This document shows positions 37,424-47,752 of a stretch of DNA of 64,000 nt, piece by piece (positions within the stretch are counted from its first letter, which is position 1; each line of letters starts with the position of its first letter). The notes under the pieces are model-generated. The model was not told where the DNA came from. It saw nothing but the letters and a program-made list of their open reading frames with translations, and searched no databases. This DNA comes from Ralstonia sp. NFACC01 (lineage in GTDB: Bacteria > Pseudomonadota > Gammaproteobacteria > Burkholderiales > Burkholderiaceae), in assembly GCF_900115545.1 (NCBI RefSeq), contig NZ_FOWV01000005.1:372001-436000 (forward strand), read 5' to 3'. The position numbers and the translations under genes are program-made.

Positions 37424-38814
37424 GTCAGGATCGTCAGCGTTCGCGCGGCAATGGAAACAGCGGGTCGGCCAACAAGCGCGCGGGTTCCGGCGGTGGTGGC
37501 TGGTATCGGGCACCGCAGGGCAAGCCGGCACCCCGCAGCGCTCCGCGCCCGCGTACGGGCGTGCATGGCAGCCATCTGGAACACCTAGACAAGGTGCTTG
37601 CGCGCCTGCTCCACTTCGCGGCGCCCGCTGACATGGTGGTCAGCCAGTATTTCCGCGAGCACCATGAACTGGGCCACCGAGAGCGCGGCATCATCGCCGA
37701 AGCGGCCTTTGCTGTGCTTCGCCGCAAGGTGGAATTCGGCCAGTTTGCCGAGAGCGGCACTGGCCCGGCGCGTCGTCGCCTAGTGCTGCTCGGTTTGCTG
37801 CAGACGGCCGGGCGTGAGGCCATTGCCCCGTTCCTGAACCCGGCGGAGGCCGAATGGCTGGATCGCTGGGAAAATTGGGACCGCGCCGCGCTGGCGGCCC
37901 GCGTGCGTGCCAACCTGCCCGACTGGCTGTTCGACGCGCTGGTTGCCCAGCACGGTGCGGACTTCACCGAAGCACTGGCGCAAGCGTGGCTCACGCCCGC
38001 GCCGCTGGACTTGCGTGTGAATACGCTCAAGGGCGAGCGCGAAGCCGTGCTCGCCACACTGGCCGAAGCCGGTATCGAAGGTGCTGCGGCGCCGTTGTCG
38101 CCAGTGGGCATTCGCCTGGCGGGCAAGCCGGCGTTGAACAAGCTCGATATCTTCACCAACGGCACGGTCGAGGTGCAGGACGAGGGCAGTCAACTGCTCT
38201 GCCAATTGCTGGCACCTAAGCGCGGCGAGATGGTGGTCGATTTCTGTGCCGGCGCCGGTGGCAAGACCCTGGCGATCGGCGCGGCGATGCGCTCGACGGG
38301 GCGCCTGTATGCCTTCGACGTATCGGAAAAGCGCTTGTCGAACCTGGGGCCACGCCTGGCGCGCAGCGGCCTGTCGAACGTGCATCCGGGCCGCATCGAC
38401 AGCGAGCACGATGCCAAGGTCAAGCGCCTGGCGGGCAAGATCGATCGTGTGCTGGTCGACGCCCCGTGCAGCGGCTTGGGCACGCTGCGCCGCAATCCGG
38501 ACCTGAAGTGGCGCCAATCTGCCCAGGCCGTGGAAGAAATGTCGGCCAAGCAGTTGTCGATCCTCACGTCGGCGGCGCGGCTGCTGAAACCGGGTGGCCG
38601 CCTCGTCTACGCGACCTGCAGCGTGTTGGCGCGCGAGAACCAGCAGGTGGTCGAGCAGTTCCTGGCTGCGCATGAAGACTTTGTGCTCGTGCCCGCCGGT
38701 GAGGTGCTCGCCGCGCAGAAGATCGCCCTGGAAATGGGGCCCTACCTGGAGCTGTATCCGCACACGCATCAGACCGACGGCTTCTTCGCGGCCGTGCTGG
38801 AGCGCTGCGCATGA
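37420..38814 (+). CDS. RsmB/NOP-family RNA (cytosine-5) methyltransferase
   Basis: A 464-residue SAM-dependent RNA m5C methyltransferase. A basic, Gly-rich N-terminal tail precedes a NusB-like/PUA-like region. The Rossmann domain has VVDFCAGAGGKTLAI (SAM binding) and the catalytic pair of cysteines in VDAPCSGLGTLRRNPD and YATCSVLARENQ. It resembles RsmB but lacks the full NusB domain, so a target other than 16S C967 is possible. It overlaps purN upstream and the PLD gene downstream by 4 bp each. Confidence 0.9.
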   Translation: MSQDRQRSRGNGNSGSANKRAGSGGGGWYRAPQGKPAPRSAPRPRTGVHGSHLEHLDKVLARLLHFAAPADMVVSQYFREHHELGHRERGIIAEAAFAVLRRKVEFGQFAESGTGPARRRLVLLGLLQTAGREAIAPFLNPAEAEWLDRWENWDRAALAARVRANLPDWLFDALVAQHGADFTEALAQAWLTPAPLDLRVNTLKGEREAVLATLAEAGIEGAAAPLSPVGIRLAGKPALNKLDIFTNGTVEVQDEGSQLLCQLLAPKRGEMVVDFCAGAGGKTLAIGAAMRSTGRLYAFDVSEKRLSNLGPRLARSGLSNVHPGRIDSEHDAKVKRLAGKIDRVLVDAPCSGLGTLRRNPDLKWRQSAQAVEEMSAKQLSILTSAARLLKPGGRLVYATCSVLARENQQVVEQFLAAHEDFVLVPAGEVLAAQKIALEMGPYLELYPHTHQTDGFFAAVLERCA

Positions 38815-39380
38815 TGCTGCGCCGTTTGGGTTGGCTGCTGGCCGCATGGCTGGCGTTTGCTGCAGGTGGCGAGGCGCTGGCCCGCAGCACGCCGCCGGTG
38901 CAGCCGGCCAAGGGCACGGTGCAGGCTGCGTTCACACCCGACGATGACATCGAAGGGTTGTTGGCAGACGCCATCGACCAGGCGCGTGAGCAGGTGCTGG
39001 TGCAGGCATATCTGCTGTCAAACAAGGCGATTACGCATGCACTGCTGGCGGCGCATCAGCGCGGCGTGGATGTGCGGGTGCTGGCCGATCGCGAACAGAT
39101 GACGCGCTCCGGCGGCAGCCGCGTGCCCGAGGTGGCGAATGCGGGCATCCCCGTCTGGCTGGAGGTGCGCTACAAGAACGCGCACAACAAGGTCATCGTG
39201 ATCGACCCGCGCGGGGCGCACCCAGTGCTGGTCACCGGCAGCTTCAACTTTACGCAGACCGCGCAGCGCGGCAATGCCGAGAACGTCTTGATCGTGCGCG
39301 GCGACGCTGACCTTGCCCAGCGCTATGCCGCCAACTGGCAGAAGCATGCGGGCGACGCGTTGCCCTATCGGACCCAATAA
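38811..39380 (+). CDS. Secreted phospholipase D-family nuclease-like protein
   Basis: A 189-residue protein with a signal peptide (LGWLLAAWLAFAAGGEALA, cleavage near residue 25) and a single HKD domain. The active site HNKVIVID is followed by GSFNFTQTAQRGNAEN, as in the Nuc family of periplasmic endonucleases, which dimerise to build the site. It could cleave DNA or a phosphodiester. It is co-transcribed with the upstream methyltransferase (4-bp overlap). Confidence 0.88.
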   Translation: MMLRRLGWLLAAWLAFAAGGEALARSTPPVQPAKGTVQAAFTPDDDIEGLLADAIDQAREQVLVQAYLLSNKAITHALLAAHQRGVDVRVLADREQMTRSGGSRVPEVANAGIPVWLEVRYKNAHNKVIVIDPRGAHPVLVTGSFNFTQTAQRGNAENVLIVRGDADLAQRYAANWQKHAGDALPYRTQ

Positions 39381-39405
39381 GGGTTCGCAATAACCGGTCA
39401 CGCCA

Positions 39406-40782
39406 ATGAACGGATTGCCGCTGAATCTGAACCATATCGCGCTGGGCCACATGATCGACGACATCGTCTCCGATCTGGGTGGTCCGCGCTTCATCTGGCA
39501 ACTGGGCGTGCTGGTGCTGGTGCTCGTTGCCGCGTGGCTGGTCGCGCGACCGATTTCGCGGCGCTTGCATACGGCCCATGTGAACGACACGTTCGCCCTG
39601 CGTTTTGCCTGGTCGAGCCTGGAGCGGGCGGTGTTTCCGCTGATCGGCTGGCTGGTGGTGGTGGGCGCGCGCTATGCCCTGATCGGCACCATGCCGATCA
39701 GCGTGTTCCGCCTGGCTGCCGTGCCGCTGTTCGGCCTGGCGATTCTCTATCTCGGCTTCTACGTACTGCGCCGTGTGCTGTCGGGCAATGGTGAGTTGCA
39801 CGGCATGCTCGTCGTCGCCGAGCGGGTGCTGACCACGCTGATGTGGATGGGCATGGTGCTCTATGTACTGGGTGTGCTGGGCGACGTGGTGGACTACCTC
39901 GACGGCATTCGCTTTGCGCTGGGCGGCAAGCAGAAGGTGAGCCTCGCCGCCATGCTGATGGGCGTGGTGTGGATTCTCGTCACAGTGCTCGTGGCGATGT
40001 GGTTCGGCTCGTGGCTGGACAGCCGCATTACGCGCGCTTCGGCCATTGATGCCAACCTGAAGGTGGTGCTGTCGCGTGTAACCAAGGCGGTGCTGCTGCT
40101 GGTGTCGCTGCTACTGAGCCTGTCGCTCGTGGGCATCGATTTGACGGTGCTGTCGGTGTTTGGCGGCGCGCTGGGTGTGGGCTTGGGCTTTGGCTTGCAG
40201 AAGATCGCCAGCAATTACGTCTCGGGCTTCATCATCCTGCTCGAGCGCTCGCTCAAGCTCGGCGATCAGATTACGGTCAGCACATACACCGGCATCGTCA
40301 CGCAGATCCGCACGCGCTACACCGTGGTGCGCAACGGCGATGGCGATACGCTGGTTCCGAACGAATTGATGGTCGCGCAGGCGGTGCAGAACCACAACGA
40401 GCGCGGCACGGTGCGCGTGACAGTGCGCGTGCAGGCATCGTATGCCGCCGATCCGGAAATGGTGCTGGCGCTGCTGCTGCAATGCGCCGAGGGCATCCCG
40501 CGCATTCTGCCCGAGCCGGCCCCTGCCGCGTTCATGGCCTTGTTTGCCGACAGCGGCATCGAATACGAACTTGGTGTGTGGATCGGCGATCCACACAACG
40601 GCAAGCTTGGCGTGCAGTCTGACCTGAACCGCGCCATCTATCGCCGCTTCAAGGCGGCCGGCATCGACATTCCGTATCCGCAGCGGGAAGTGCGTGTGCT
40701 CGGGCCGCTGGCGCTGCAGCAGGGCGCTTCAAGCACTTCGGGTGATGCGGTAGCCTCATCCGGCGCGTCCCTGCAGGCCTAA
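39406..40782 (+). CDS. Mechanosensitive ion channel of the MscS family
   Basis: A 458-residue inner-membrane protein with about five to six transmembrane segments before the conserved pore helix and beta domain. The pore segment is Gly/Ala-rich (FGGALGVGLGFGLQKIASNYVSG), and the beta domain GDQITVSTYTGIVTQI follows. It probably releases solutes on hypo-osmotic shock. It lies 25 bp after the PLD gene. The C-terminal 25 residues are Ser/Ala-rich and likely disordered. Confidence 0.9.
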   Translation: MNGLPLNLNHIALGHMIDDIVSDLGGPRFIWQLGVLVLVLVAAWLVARPISRRLHTAHVNDTFALRFAWSSLERAVFPLIGWLVVVGARYALIGTMPISVFRLAAVPLFGLAILYLGFYVLRRVLSGNGELHGMLVVAERVLTTLMWMGMVLYVLGVLGDVVDYLDGIRFALGGKQKVSLAAMLMGVVWILVTVLVAMWFGSWLDSRITRASAIDANLKVVLSRVTKAVLLLVSLLLSLSLVGIDLTVLSVFGGALGVGLGFGLQKIASNYVSGFIILLERSLKLGDQITVSTYTGIVTQIRTRYTVVRNGDGDTLVPNELMVAQAVQNHNERGTVRVTVRVQASYAADPEMVLALLLQCAEGIPRILPEPAPAAFMALFADSGIEYELGVWIGDPHNGKLGVQSDLNRAIYRRFKAAGIDIPYPQREVRVLGPLALQQGASSTSGDAVASSGASLQA

Positions 40783-41154
40783 CATACCTGCGGGCGGAAC
40801 GGTGCACCCTTGTCCGAGGTCAAAACGGCGGTTTTCCCCCATGGAATAGAGGGGGTATTCGGTTAAAATGCCGATTGCTCCCACAAAGGATCAGACGGGC
40901 CGTCGCAAAGGCCTAGCATTTGCGACAAAGCACCGCAAATACCTTGTATTGCGCTGGGGCGGAGATCACATGACCGGCAGCGAGAAGCTCGCCGATGTGA
41001 CGCGCAAGCCGGGTGCCCGCACCCGAATCACCGCCAACACGACCCCATTGTCGTAACGCTACGACAGCGGATGGCCTTAAGAGGCAGCACCGTTCCGATC
41101 GATTGACGGACCAAAGGCTGCTTTGATCACCCCGAGTTGACCACGGAGAACACT
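40783..41154. other. Intergenic region before the fatty-acid desaturase gene
   Basis: A 372-bp gap. It contains an imperfect CCCCC/GGGGG inverted repeat (around 40834-40855) and a TAAAAT box at 40864-40869. A 62-codon ORF at 40868-41056 (MPIAPTKDQTGRRKG...) has no recognisable family and no ribosome binding site. It most likely holds the promoter and leader of the desaturase gene. Confidence 0.45.
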
Positions 41155-42345
41155 TTGATCGACTCCTTTCTGACTTTCCTTGCCAACGGCACCCTGGACT
41201 GGGCCTGGTGGCAGATTCTGATTTTCACGCTGGTGATGACGCACATCACCATCGCCAGCGTCACGATTTTTCTGCACCGTTGCCAAGCGCACCGGGCGCT
41301 GGACGTGCATCCCATCGCCGGACACTTCTTCCGTTTCTGGCTGTGGATGACCACCGGCATGGTTACCAAGGAATGGACCGCCATTCACCGCAAGCACCAC
41401 GCTAAGTGTGAAACCGAAGAGGATCCGCACAGCCCGCAGACCCGTGGCATCCGCAAGGTGCTGATGGAAGGTGCTGAGCTGTATCGCGCCGAGGCCAAGA
41501 ACAAGGAAACGATCCAGAAGTTTGGCCACGGTACGCCGGACGATTGGGTCGAGAAGAACGTGTATTCGAAGTTCACATGGCAGGGCGTCGGTTTGATGCT
41601 GATTCTGGACGTGCTGATGTTCGGCGCGCTGGGCCTGACGGTGTGGGCGGTGCAGATGCTATGGATCCCGATCCACGCTGCCGGCATCATCAACGGTCTG
41701 GGCCACTTCTGGGGCTACCGCAACTTCGACTGCGAAGATGCTTCGACCAACGTGTCGCCGTGGGGCATCATCATCGGCGGCGAAGAGCTGCACAACAACC
41801 ACCACACGTACGCCACGTCGGCCAAGTTCTCGGTCAAGTGGTATGAGTTCGACATCGGCTGGGGTTACATCCGAGCGCTGGAGATCATCGGTCTGGCGAA
41901 GGTCAAGAAAGTGGCGCCCAAGGCCCGTTTTGGCGACGTGAAGCCGGTTGACCAGAACACGCTGGAAGCCATCATCGCCAACCGCTACGACGTGATGGCC
42001 CGCTACGCCAAGACTGTGAAGGCGGCTTACCGCCAAGAGCTGGCCAAGCTGAAGGACTCGCGGGCTGTGGAATATCGTGCACTAAAGCCCGCCCGCAAGT
42101 GGTTCCACCGCGACGAGACCAAGCTGGGCGCGCCGCAGCGTGAGCAGCTCTCGCAAATCGTGTCGGACCATTCGGCGTTGCACACCTTCGTTGAGATGCG
42201 CCGCGAGCTTGGCGCGCTGTGGGGTCGTTCGAACGCCACGCGTGAGCAACTCCTGCATCAACTGCAAGAGTGGTGCAAGCGCGCTGAGGAAAGCGGCATC
42301 CACGCGCTGCAGGAATTTGCTGTTCGCCTGCGCCGTTACGCCTGA
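41155..42345 (+). CDS. Fatty-acid (delta-9 type) desaturase
   Basis: A 396-residue membrane diiron desaturase. The three histidine boxes are present: HRCQAH, HRKHH and HNNHH, with hydrophobic segments before and between them. It most resembles acyl-CoA/acyl-lipid delta-9 desaturases, which introduce a cis double bond to adjust membrane fluidity. A C-terminal region of about 130 residues after the last membrane part is charged and helical and looks cytoplasmic. A TTG at 41155 is preferred because CGGAGAA lies six bases upstream; an upstream TTG (41137) is also in frame. Confidence 0.9.
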   Translation: MIDSFLTFLANGTLDWAWWQILIFTLVMTHITIASVTIFLHRCQAHRALDVHPIAGHFFRFWLWMTTGMVTKEWTAIHRKHHAKCETEEDPHSPQTRGIRKVLMEGAELYRAEAKNKETIQKFGHGTPDDWVEKNVYSKFTWQGVGLMLILDVLMFGALGLTVWAVQMLWIPIHAAGIINGLGHFWGYRNFDCEDASTNVSPWGIIIGGEELHNNHHTYATSAKFSVKWYEFDIGWGYIRALEIIGLAKVKKVAPKARFGDVKPVDQNTLEAIIANRYDVMARYAKTVKAAYRQELAKLKDSRAVEYRALKPARKWFHRDETKLGAPQREQLSQIVSDHSALHTFVEMRRELGALWGRSNATREQLLHQLQEWCKRAEESGIHALQEFAVRLRRYA

Positions 42346-42363
42346 GTTTCTTGTTTCATAGGT

Positions 42364-42395
42364 GAAGCCCCGCTCCGCAGCGGGGCTTTTCTTTT
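42364..42395 (+). terminator. Intrinsic terminator after the desaturase gene
   Basis: GCCCCGCT pairs with AGCGGGGC, followed by TTTTCTTTT, 18 bp past the stop codon. Confidence 0.88.
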
Positions 42396-42532
42396 GGGTA
42401 AACTGCCCCAACTCACATTTTTAACGGGCCGCGACAATGTATCGCGGTGCCAGTCCTCCTCACACGCCGTCCCTTTCATTGCCGCGCCAGCTTCTCGGCG
42501 CCTTAACAGCGCGAATGGACGCGGAGACCACC

Positions 42533-43681
42533 ATGGAAACCCACATCAAGACGGTTGAATTCGAGCGCCCGGATATGCTTTCCGAGGCGCAATCCGGCGC
42601 CAGTTGCGTGGCCCACGCCTGGGCCAAGGTGCCGCCGGTGCTGTCGCGAGAGGAACGCGACGAACTGAAGGCTCGCATCAAGCGCCTGCTCAAGGAACGC
42701 GAGGCCGTCCTGGTCGCGCACTACTACGTTGACGCCGACCTGCAGGACTTGGCTGAGGAGACCGGTGGCTGCGTGTCCGATTCGCTTGAGATGGCACGCT
42801 TTGGCCGCGACCATTCGGCCAAGACACTGATCGTGGCGGGCGTGCGCTTCATGGGCGAGACCGCCAAGATTCTGAGCCCCGAAAAGACCGTGTTGATGCC
42901 GGATCTTGACGCGACCTGCTCGCTGGATCTGGGTTGCCCGCCGGAAGAGTTCGCCGCCTTTTGCGATGCGCATCCGGATCGCACCGTGGTCGTCTATGCC
43001 AACACCAGCGCCGCCGTAAAGGCGCGTGCCGACTGGATGGTGACCTCGTCCATTGGCCTGAAGATCGTCCAGCACCTGCACGCGCAGGGAAAGAAGATCC
43101 TGTGGGCGCCCGATCGCCACCTGGGCAGCTACATTCAGAAGCAGACCGGCGCCGACATGCTGATGTGGCAGGGCTCCTGTTTGGTGCACGACGAGTTCAA
43201 GGGCGTCGAGCTTGACCTGCTGCGCGCCGAGCACCCGAACGCGAAGATTCTCGTCCACCCTGAATCGCCGGAATCGGTGGTGGCGCAGGCCGATGTGGTG
43301 GGTTCGACTTCGCAGCTGATTGCGGCAGCGCAGTCGTTGTCCGCGCAGGAATTCATCGTGGCGACCGACAACGGCATCCTGCACAAGATGCGCATGGCGG
43401 CTCCGGGCAAGCGCTTCATCGAGGCGCCGACCGCCGGCAACGCCGCCACCTGCAAAAGTTGCGCGCATTGCCCATGGATGGCGATGAATGCGCTGACCAA
43501 TCTGGCCGAGGTGCTGGAGACCGGTCGCAACGAGATCCACGTCGATCCCGCCGTCGGCAAGCAGGCCGTGGTCTGCATCGATCGCATGCTGGATTTTGCC
43601 GCGCGGGAAAAGGCCATGGTCCGCCCGCAAGGTGAGCTGGCAGCAAACGCGCAACTCTTTCAAGGAATCGGCCCGGCATGA
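42533..43681 (+). CDS. nadA: Quinolinate synthase A
   Basis: A 382-residue [4Fe-4S] enzyme that condenses iminoaspartate with dihydroxyacetone phosphate to quinolinate in NAD synthesis. The cluster cysteines lie in [24 protein letters not shown] and the [10 protein letters not shown] motif. The start is taken as the ATG at 42533 with GCGGAGACC upstream; the frame is open to 42437 and an ATG at 42515 is possible. It overlaps nadC by 4 bp. Confidence 0.95.
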   Translation: METHIKTVEFERPDMLSEAQSGASCVAHAWAKVPPVLSREERDELKARIKRLLKEREAVLVAHYYVDADLQDLAEETGGCVSDSLEMARFGRDHSAKTLIVAGVRFMGETAKILSPEKTVLMPDLDATCSLDLGCPPEEFAAFCDAHPDRTVVVYANTSAAVKARADWMVTSSIGLKIVQHLHAQGKKILWAPDRHLGSYIQKQTGADMLMWQGSCLVHDEFKGVELDLLRAEHPNAKILVHPESPESVVAQADVVGSTSQLIAAAQSLSAQEFIVATDNGILHKMRMAAPGKRFIEAPTAGNAATCKSCAHCPWMAMNALTNLAEVLETGRNEIHVDPAVGKQAVVCIDRMLDFAAREKAMVRPQGELAANAQLFQGIGPA

Positions 43682-44577
43682 CGGCAACCCAGATTAACGC
43701 GACGAGCTTTGCCACACCGGCTCAGACAATTTTCGATAGCTTTGGCCCGGCACTGCGCGAGGCGCTGTCCGCCAACGTGTCTGCTGCTATTGCCGAGGAC
43801 GTCGGCACGGGTGACCGCACCGGTTTGCTGATCCCCTCCGATCGCCATGCGCGCGCGCGGGTGATCGTGCGCGAGACCGCCGTGCTGTGCGGCACGCCTT
43901 GGTTCGATGCGTGCATGCGCGCCGTTGATCCGGCGCTGCGCGTTACATGGCGCCAGCACGAAGGCGACCGCATGGCGCCCGATTCGGTGGTGTGCGAGAT
44001 TGAAGGCCTGGCGCGATCCCTGCTGACAGCCGAACGCCCGTCGCTGAACTTCCTGCAATTGCTTTCCGGTGTGGCGACAACGACGTCGCGTTACGCTGCG
44101 GCCATCGACGGCACGCGCGCCCGCGTGCTCGATACGCGCAAGACGCTGCCGGGCCTGCGCCTGGCGCAGAAGTACGCCGTGCGTATCGGTGGTGGCGAGA
44201 ATCAACGCCTGGCGTTGTATGACGGCATCCTGATCAAGGAAAACCACATCGCTGCGGCGGGCGGCGTGACGGCAGCCCTGCGTGCGGCGCAGGCACTGAA
44301 CACCGGCGTGACAATCCAGATCGAGGTAGAAACGCTGACTCAGCTTGAAGAGGCGCTGGCGGCGGGCGCTACCTCCGTGCTGCTCGACAACTTCGAACCG
44401 CCCGCGATGCGTGAGGCTGTGCGCGTGACGGCGGGCAGGGCGCTGCTGGAGGTGTCCGGCGGCGTGAACATCGAGACGATCCGCACCTTTGCCGAAACGG
44501 GTGTGGACCGTATCTCTGTCGGCGCGCTGACAAAGGACGTGCGCGCGACCGACTACTCTCTGCGGATCGTTGAGTAA
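43678..44577 (+). CDS. nadC: Quinolinate phosphoribosyltransferase (nicotinate-nucleotide pyrophosphorylase, carboxylating)
   Basis: A 299-residue enzyme that converts quinolinate and PRPP to nicotinate mononucleotide. Recognisable segments are [24 protein letters not shown] and [16 protein letters not shown]. It is coupled to nadA by a 4-bp overlap and ends 3 bp before the convergent nadB stop. Confidence 0.95.
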   Translation: MTATQINATSFATPAQTIFDSFGPALREALSANVSAAIAEDVGTGDRTGLLIPSDRHARARVIVRETAVLCGTPWFDACMRAVDPALRVTWRQHEGDRMAPDSVVCEIEGLARSLLTAERPSLNFLQLLSGVATTTSRYAAAIDGTRARVLDTRKTLPGLRLAQKYAVRIGGGENQRLALYDGILIKENHIAAAGGVTAALRAAQALNTGVTIQIEVETLTQLEEALAAGATSVLLDNFEPPAMREAVRVTAGRALLEVSGGVNIETIRTFAETGVDRISVGALTKDVRATDYSLRIVE

Positions 44578-44580
44578 GCC

Positions 44581-46182
44581 TTAGCGTTTCCGGGCGATCT
44601 GCCGATGGGTCGGCTGCATGACCGTCGGCAGCGCCTTGGGCAACGTTTCGGGGTAGTCGCGCGAGAAATGCAGGCCGCGGCTCTCATGCCGTGACAGCGC
44701 ACTGTCGACGATCAGCGAGGCAGCCTCGACGAGATTGCGCAGCTCCAGCAGATCGTGGCTCACGCGGAAGTTGGCGTAGTACTCCGTGATCTCTTCGCGC
44801 AACAGCGCAATGCGGTGCTGCGCCCGCTCCAGCCGCTTGTTCGTACGCACGATGCCGACGTAGTTCCACATCATGCGGCGCAGTTCGTCCCAGTTGTGTG
44901 AGACGACGACTTCCTCATCGGGATCGGTCACGCGGCTTTCGTCCCATGCGGGAATCTGCACCGATGTTGGGCCGGAGGCCGGTTGCGCGAGGATGTCTTC
45001 CGCCGCGCCGCGCCCGATCACCATGCACTCCAGCAACGAATTGCTCGCCAGCCGGTTGGCGCCGTGCAGGCCGGTGTAAGCCGTCTCGCCGACGGCGTAC
45101 AGGCCAGCGATATCCGTGCGCCCAAGATGGTCCGTCACCACGCCGCCGCACGTGTAGTGCGCTGCCGGCACGACCGGAATCGGTTGGCGTGTGATGTCGA
45201 TGCCCAGCTCCAAGCAGCGCGCCATGATGGTCGGGAAGTGTTCCTTGAGGAACGCGGGGCTCTGGTGGCTGATGTCCAGGTAGACGCAATCCAGGCCACG
45301 TTTCTTCATCTCGAAGTCGATGGCGCGGGCGACGATATCGCGTGGAGCGAGCTCAGCGCGCTCATCATGCGCCGGCATGAAGCGCGTGCCGTCGGGCAGG
45401 ATCAGCTTGCCGCCTTCACCGCGCACGGCTTCGGTAATCAGGAACGATTTTGCGAACGGGTGGTACAGGCACGTGGGATGGAACTGGATGAACTCCATGT
45501 TCGCCACACGACAGCCCGCACGCCAAGCCATGGCGATGCCGTCGCCGCTGGCCGTGTCCGGATTCGTCGTGTAGAGATAGACCTTGCCTGCGCCGCCCGT
45601 GGCCATCACGGTTTGGCTTGCGGTAATCGTCTTGACGTGGCCTGATGCAATGTCGAGTGCGTACAGGCCATGGCAGCGCATGCCCGGCTGGCCCAGCTTC
45701 GCATCGGTAATCAGGTCGATCGCAAAGTGGTCTTCCAGCAGCGTGATGTTCGGGTGGTTGCGTACCTTCTCAACCAGCGTCGTGACCACGGCATGGCCGG
45801 TGGCATCGGCGGCGTGGATGATGCGTCGATGGCGATGGCCGCCTTCGCGCGTCAGGTGGAAGCCGAGTTCAGCCTGCTCGTCGCGCGTGAAAGGCACGCC
45901 ATGGCCGATCAACCATTCAATGGCCGAGCGCCCATTTTCGACGATGTAGCGGGTGGCAGCTTCATCGCATAGCCCCGCCCCGGCGATGAGCGTGTCGTCG
46001 ACGTGCTCGTCATGGCTGTCGCCTGAATCGAGCACTGCGGCAATACCGCCCTGCGCCCAATCGCTGGCGCCTTCAGGCAGGCTGCGTTTGCTGATGACGA
46101 CCACGCGGCGGTGATCGGCTAGGTGCAGGGCGACGGTCAGGCCCGCCAGGCCGCTGCCAACAACGGCAACATCGAAATTCAT
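44581..46182 (-). CDS. nadB: L-aspartate oxidase
   Basis: A 533-residue flavoprotein that oxidises L-aspartate to iminoaspartate, the substrate of NadA. The N-terminal FAD motif is [13 protein letters not shown]. Active-site segments [11 protein letters not shown] and [26 protein letters not shown] follow. The start is the ATG at 46182; the upstream open frame crosses no ribosome binding site. It is convergent with nadAC, so the whole quinolinate pathway is encoded here but on two transcripts. Confidence 0.95.
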   Translation of the reverse strand: MNFDVAVVGSGLAGLTVALHLADHRRVVVISKRSLPEGASDWAQGGIAAVLDSGDSHDEHVDDTLIAGAGLCDEAATRYIVENGRSAIEWLIGHGVPFTRDEQAELGFHLTREGGHRHRRIIHAADATGHAVVTTLVEKVRNHPNITLLEDHFAIDLITDAKLGQPGMRCHGLYALDIASGHVKTITASQTVMATGGAGKVYLYTTNPDTASGDGIAMAWRAGCRVANMEFIQFHPTCLYHPFAKSFLITEAVRGEGGKLILPDGTRFMPAHDERAELAPRDIVARAIDFEMKKRGLDCVYLDISHQSPAFLKEHFPTIMARCLELGIDITRQPIPVVPAAHYTCGGVVTDHLGRTDIAGLYAVGETAYTGLHGANRLASNSLLECMVIGRGAAEDILAQPASGPTSVQIPAWDESRVTDPDEEVVVSHNWDELRRMMWNYVGIVRTNKRLERAQHRIALLREEITEYYANFRVSHDLLELRNLVEAASLIVDSALSRHESRGLHFSRDYPETLPKALPTVMQPTHRQIARKR

Positions 46183-46288
46183 GAAAGACGCGGGACGCGG
46201 TGCAGGCGCGGCTGGTGAATAACACAGTCGCGTGTCAATCGGAAAGAAGAGCAGTGTACACCGCAGCATGCGCCAAACAGCAGGCAAC

Positions 46289-46315
46289 AAAAAACCCGCC
46301 TGAGAGCGGGTTTTT
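46289..46315 (-). terminator. Terminator of the rpmBG operon
   Basis: An AAAACCCGC/GCGGGTTTT hairpin with A-rich and T-rich flanks. It lies about 45 bp after the rpmG stop in the direction of transcription and before nadB. Confidence 0.85.
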
Positions 46316-46360
46316 GCTGTCGGTCATGCCGACGGAAGCAAGATGCGCAATCCGCGAGGA

Positions 46361-46531
46361 TTACTTGATCTTGGTTTCCTTGTAAGCGACGTGCTTGCGG
46401 GCGACGGGATCGAACTTCATGATCTCCATCTTTTCCGGCTTGGTGCGCTTGTTCTTGGTGGTCGTGTAGAAATGACCCGTACCTGCGGTCGATTCCAGCT
46501 TGATCTTGTCGCGTCCGCCTTTGCTGGCCAT
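46361..46531 (-). CDS. rpmG: 50S ribosomal protein L33
   Basis: A 56-residue ribosomal protein starting [19 protein letters not shown] and ending in the lysine-rich [10 protein letters not shown]. It lacks the CXXC zinc motif, so it is the zinc-independent form. It follows rpmB after 13 bp, as in most proteobacteria, with TAGGAGTTAAAC as ribosome binding site. Confidence 0.95.
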   Translation of the reverse strand: MASKGGRDKIKLESTAGTGHFYTTTKNKRTKPEKMEIMKFDPVARKHVAYKETKIK

Positions 46532-46544
46532 GTTTAACTCCTAA

Positions 46545-46778
46545 TTAGACTTCGCCGCGTGCGCGCAGGTCCACGAGCACTTCGTCGATGCCTTTTTTAT
46601 CGATCAGGCGCAGACCAGCGTTCGAGACGCGCAGGCTCACCCAGCGGTTTTCGGATTCGACCCAGAAGCGACGATTCTGCAGGTTCGGCAGAAAACGGCG
46701 CTTGGTCTTGTTGTTTGCGTGGGAAACGTTATTGCCGACCATCGGCGCTTTCCCGGTCACTTGACAGACGCGTGCCAT
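46545..46778 (-). CDS. rpmB: 50S ribosomal protein L28
   Basis: A 77-residue ribosomal protein L28. It begins [20 protein letters not shown] and contains [16 protein letters not shown], both diagnostic. It is preceded by TAGGAGTGCTCC and by a sigma-70 promoter about 100 bp upstream. Confidence 0.96.
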   Translation of the reverse strand: MARVCQVTGKAPMVGNNVSHANNKTKRRFLPNLQNRRFWVESENRWVSLRVSNAGLRLIDKKGIDEVLVDLRARGEV

Positions 46779-46881
46779 GGAGCACTCCTAACTAAATTCG
46801 TTGGCTACAGTTTGCGACCGGGCGCTGGGACCAAAACCAAGCGCAGCGCCACTGTAGGGGTGGGACTTCAGCGAAACGCGG

Positions 46882-46911
46882 ATTATACACACAAAACCGC
46901 TGACAAATCAA
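46882..46911 (-). promoter_or_regulatory. Sigma-70 promoter of rpmBG
   Basis: On the minus strand TTGATT (46911-46906), an 18-bp spacer and a perfect TATAAT (46887-46882). Transcription would start near 46876, giving a leader of about 100 nt before rpmB. Confidence 0.65.
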
Positions 46912-46958
46912 CGAGATCGATGGATTGCCGTTGGGCACTGTGCAATGCGGCATCGGCG

Positions 46959-47633
46959 CTACATTTTGCCGTGTTCCCGGAAGCCGTAGACGTGAGTGCG
47001 ACCGACGATCATGTGATCCAGGACCATCACGTCGAGCATGGCCAGCGCGCGGCACAATTCGCGGGTCAGCGTGATGTCGGATTCGCTGGGCTCTGTATTC
47101 CCGGTCGGGTGGTTGTGGGCCAGGATCACGGCGGCTGCATTGTGATGTAGCGCGCGCTTGGCAATCTCGCGCGGATAGACGCGGGCTTCCGTCAGCGTGC
47201 CCCGGAAGAGTTCCTCCCAGGCAATCAGTCGGTGTCGCACATCTAGAAAGAAGCAGGCGAAAACCTCGTGCGGGCGGTGGCCGAGCGTCAGGCGTAAGAA
47301 ATCTTTCACGCTTTGTGGAGAGTCAAAGGTCTGGCCTTGGGTGAAGTCTTCTTTTAGTGCACGCCGACCAACTTCGAGCAGCGCATGCAGTTGCGCGTAT
47401 TTGGCGGGGCCCATGCCGTTGATCGACGAGAACTCCTGTTGTGACGCATGGCACAGCCGTGCGAGCGATCCAAAGTGCATGAGCAGTTCGCGGGCGAGGT
47501 CGACAGCGCTTTTGCCTGGCATGCCCACGCGCAGGAAGATGGCTAGCAATTCCGCGTCGGAGAGCGCGGCAGGGCCGTGGGCGAGCAGTTTTTCACGCGG
47601 CCGCTCGTGGGCGGGCCAGTCGACGATTGCCAT
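46959..47633 (-). CDS. radC: RadC family JAB-domain protein
   Basis: A 224-residue protein. An N-terminal helix-hairpin-helix region (residues 1-95, with [15 protein letters not shown]) is followed by a JAB/MPN metalloprotease-like domain whose zinc motif is [15 protein letters not shown]. It was historically called a DNA repair protein, but that role is doubtful and its function is unknown. It is divergent from fkpB. Confidence 0.93.
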   Translation of the reverse strand: MAIVDWPAHERPREKLLAHGPAALSDAELLAIFLRVGMPGKSAVDLARELLMHFGSLARLCHASQQEFSSINGMGPAKYAQLHALLEVGRRALKEDFTQGQTFDSPQSVKDFLRLTLGHRPHEVFACFFLDVRHRLIAWEELFRGTLTEARVYPREIAKRALHHNAAAVILAHNHPTGNTEPSESDITLTRELCRALAMLDVMVLDHMIVGRTHVYGFREHGKM

Positions 47634-47752
47634 AGGGTAGCCAGGAGCAGAGGAAAGGCCCCGCCAGCGAGAGTGCGGTGGGCTTCGCGCCTGCGGCCGC
47701 GGGGAGGGCTGACGTACAATAACGGGTTACTTTTTGGTCAAGCAGGTTAAGC

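Noticed and set aside
40868-41056. 62-codon ORF in the gap before the desaturase
   Set aside because: No ribosome binding site, no recognisable family, and it starts inside a probable -10 box.
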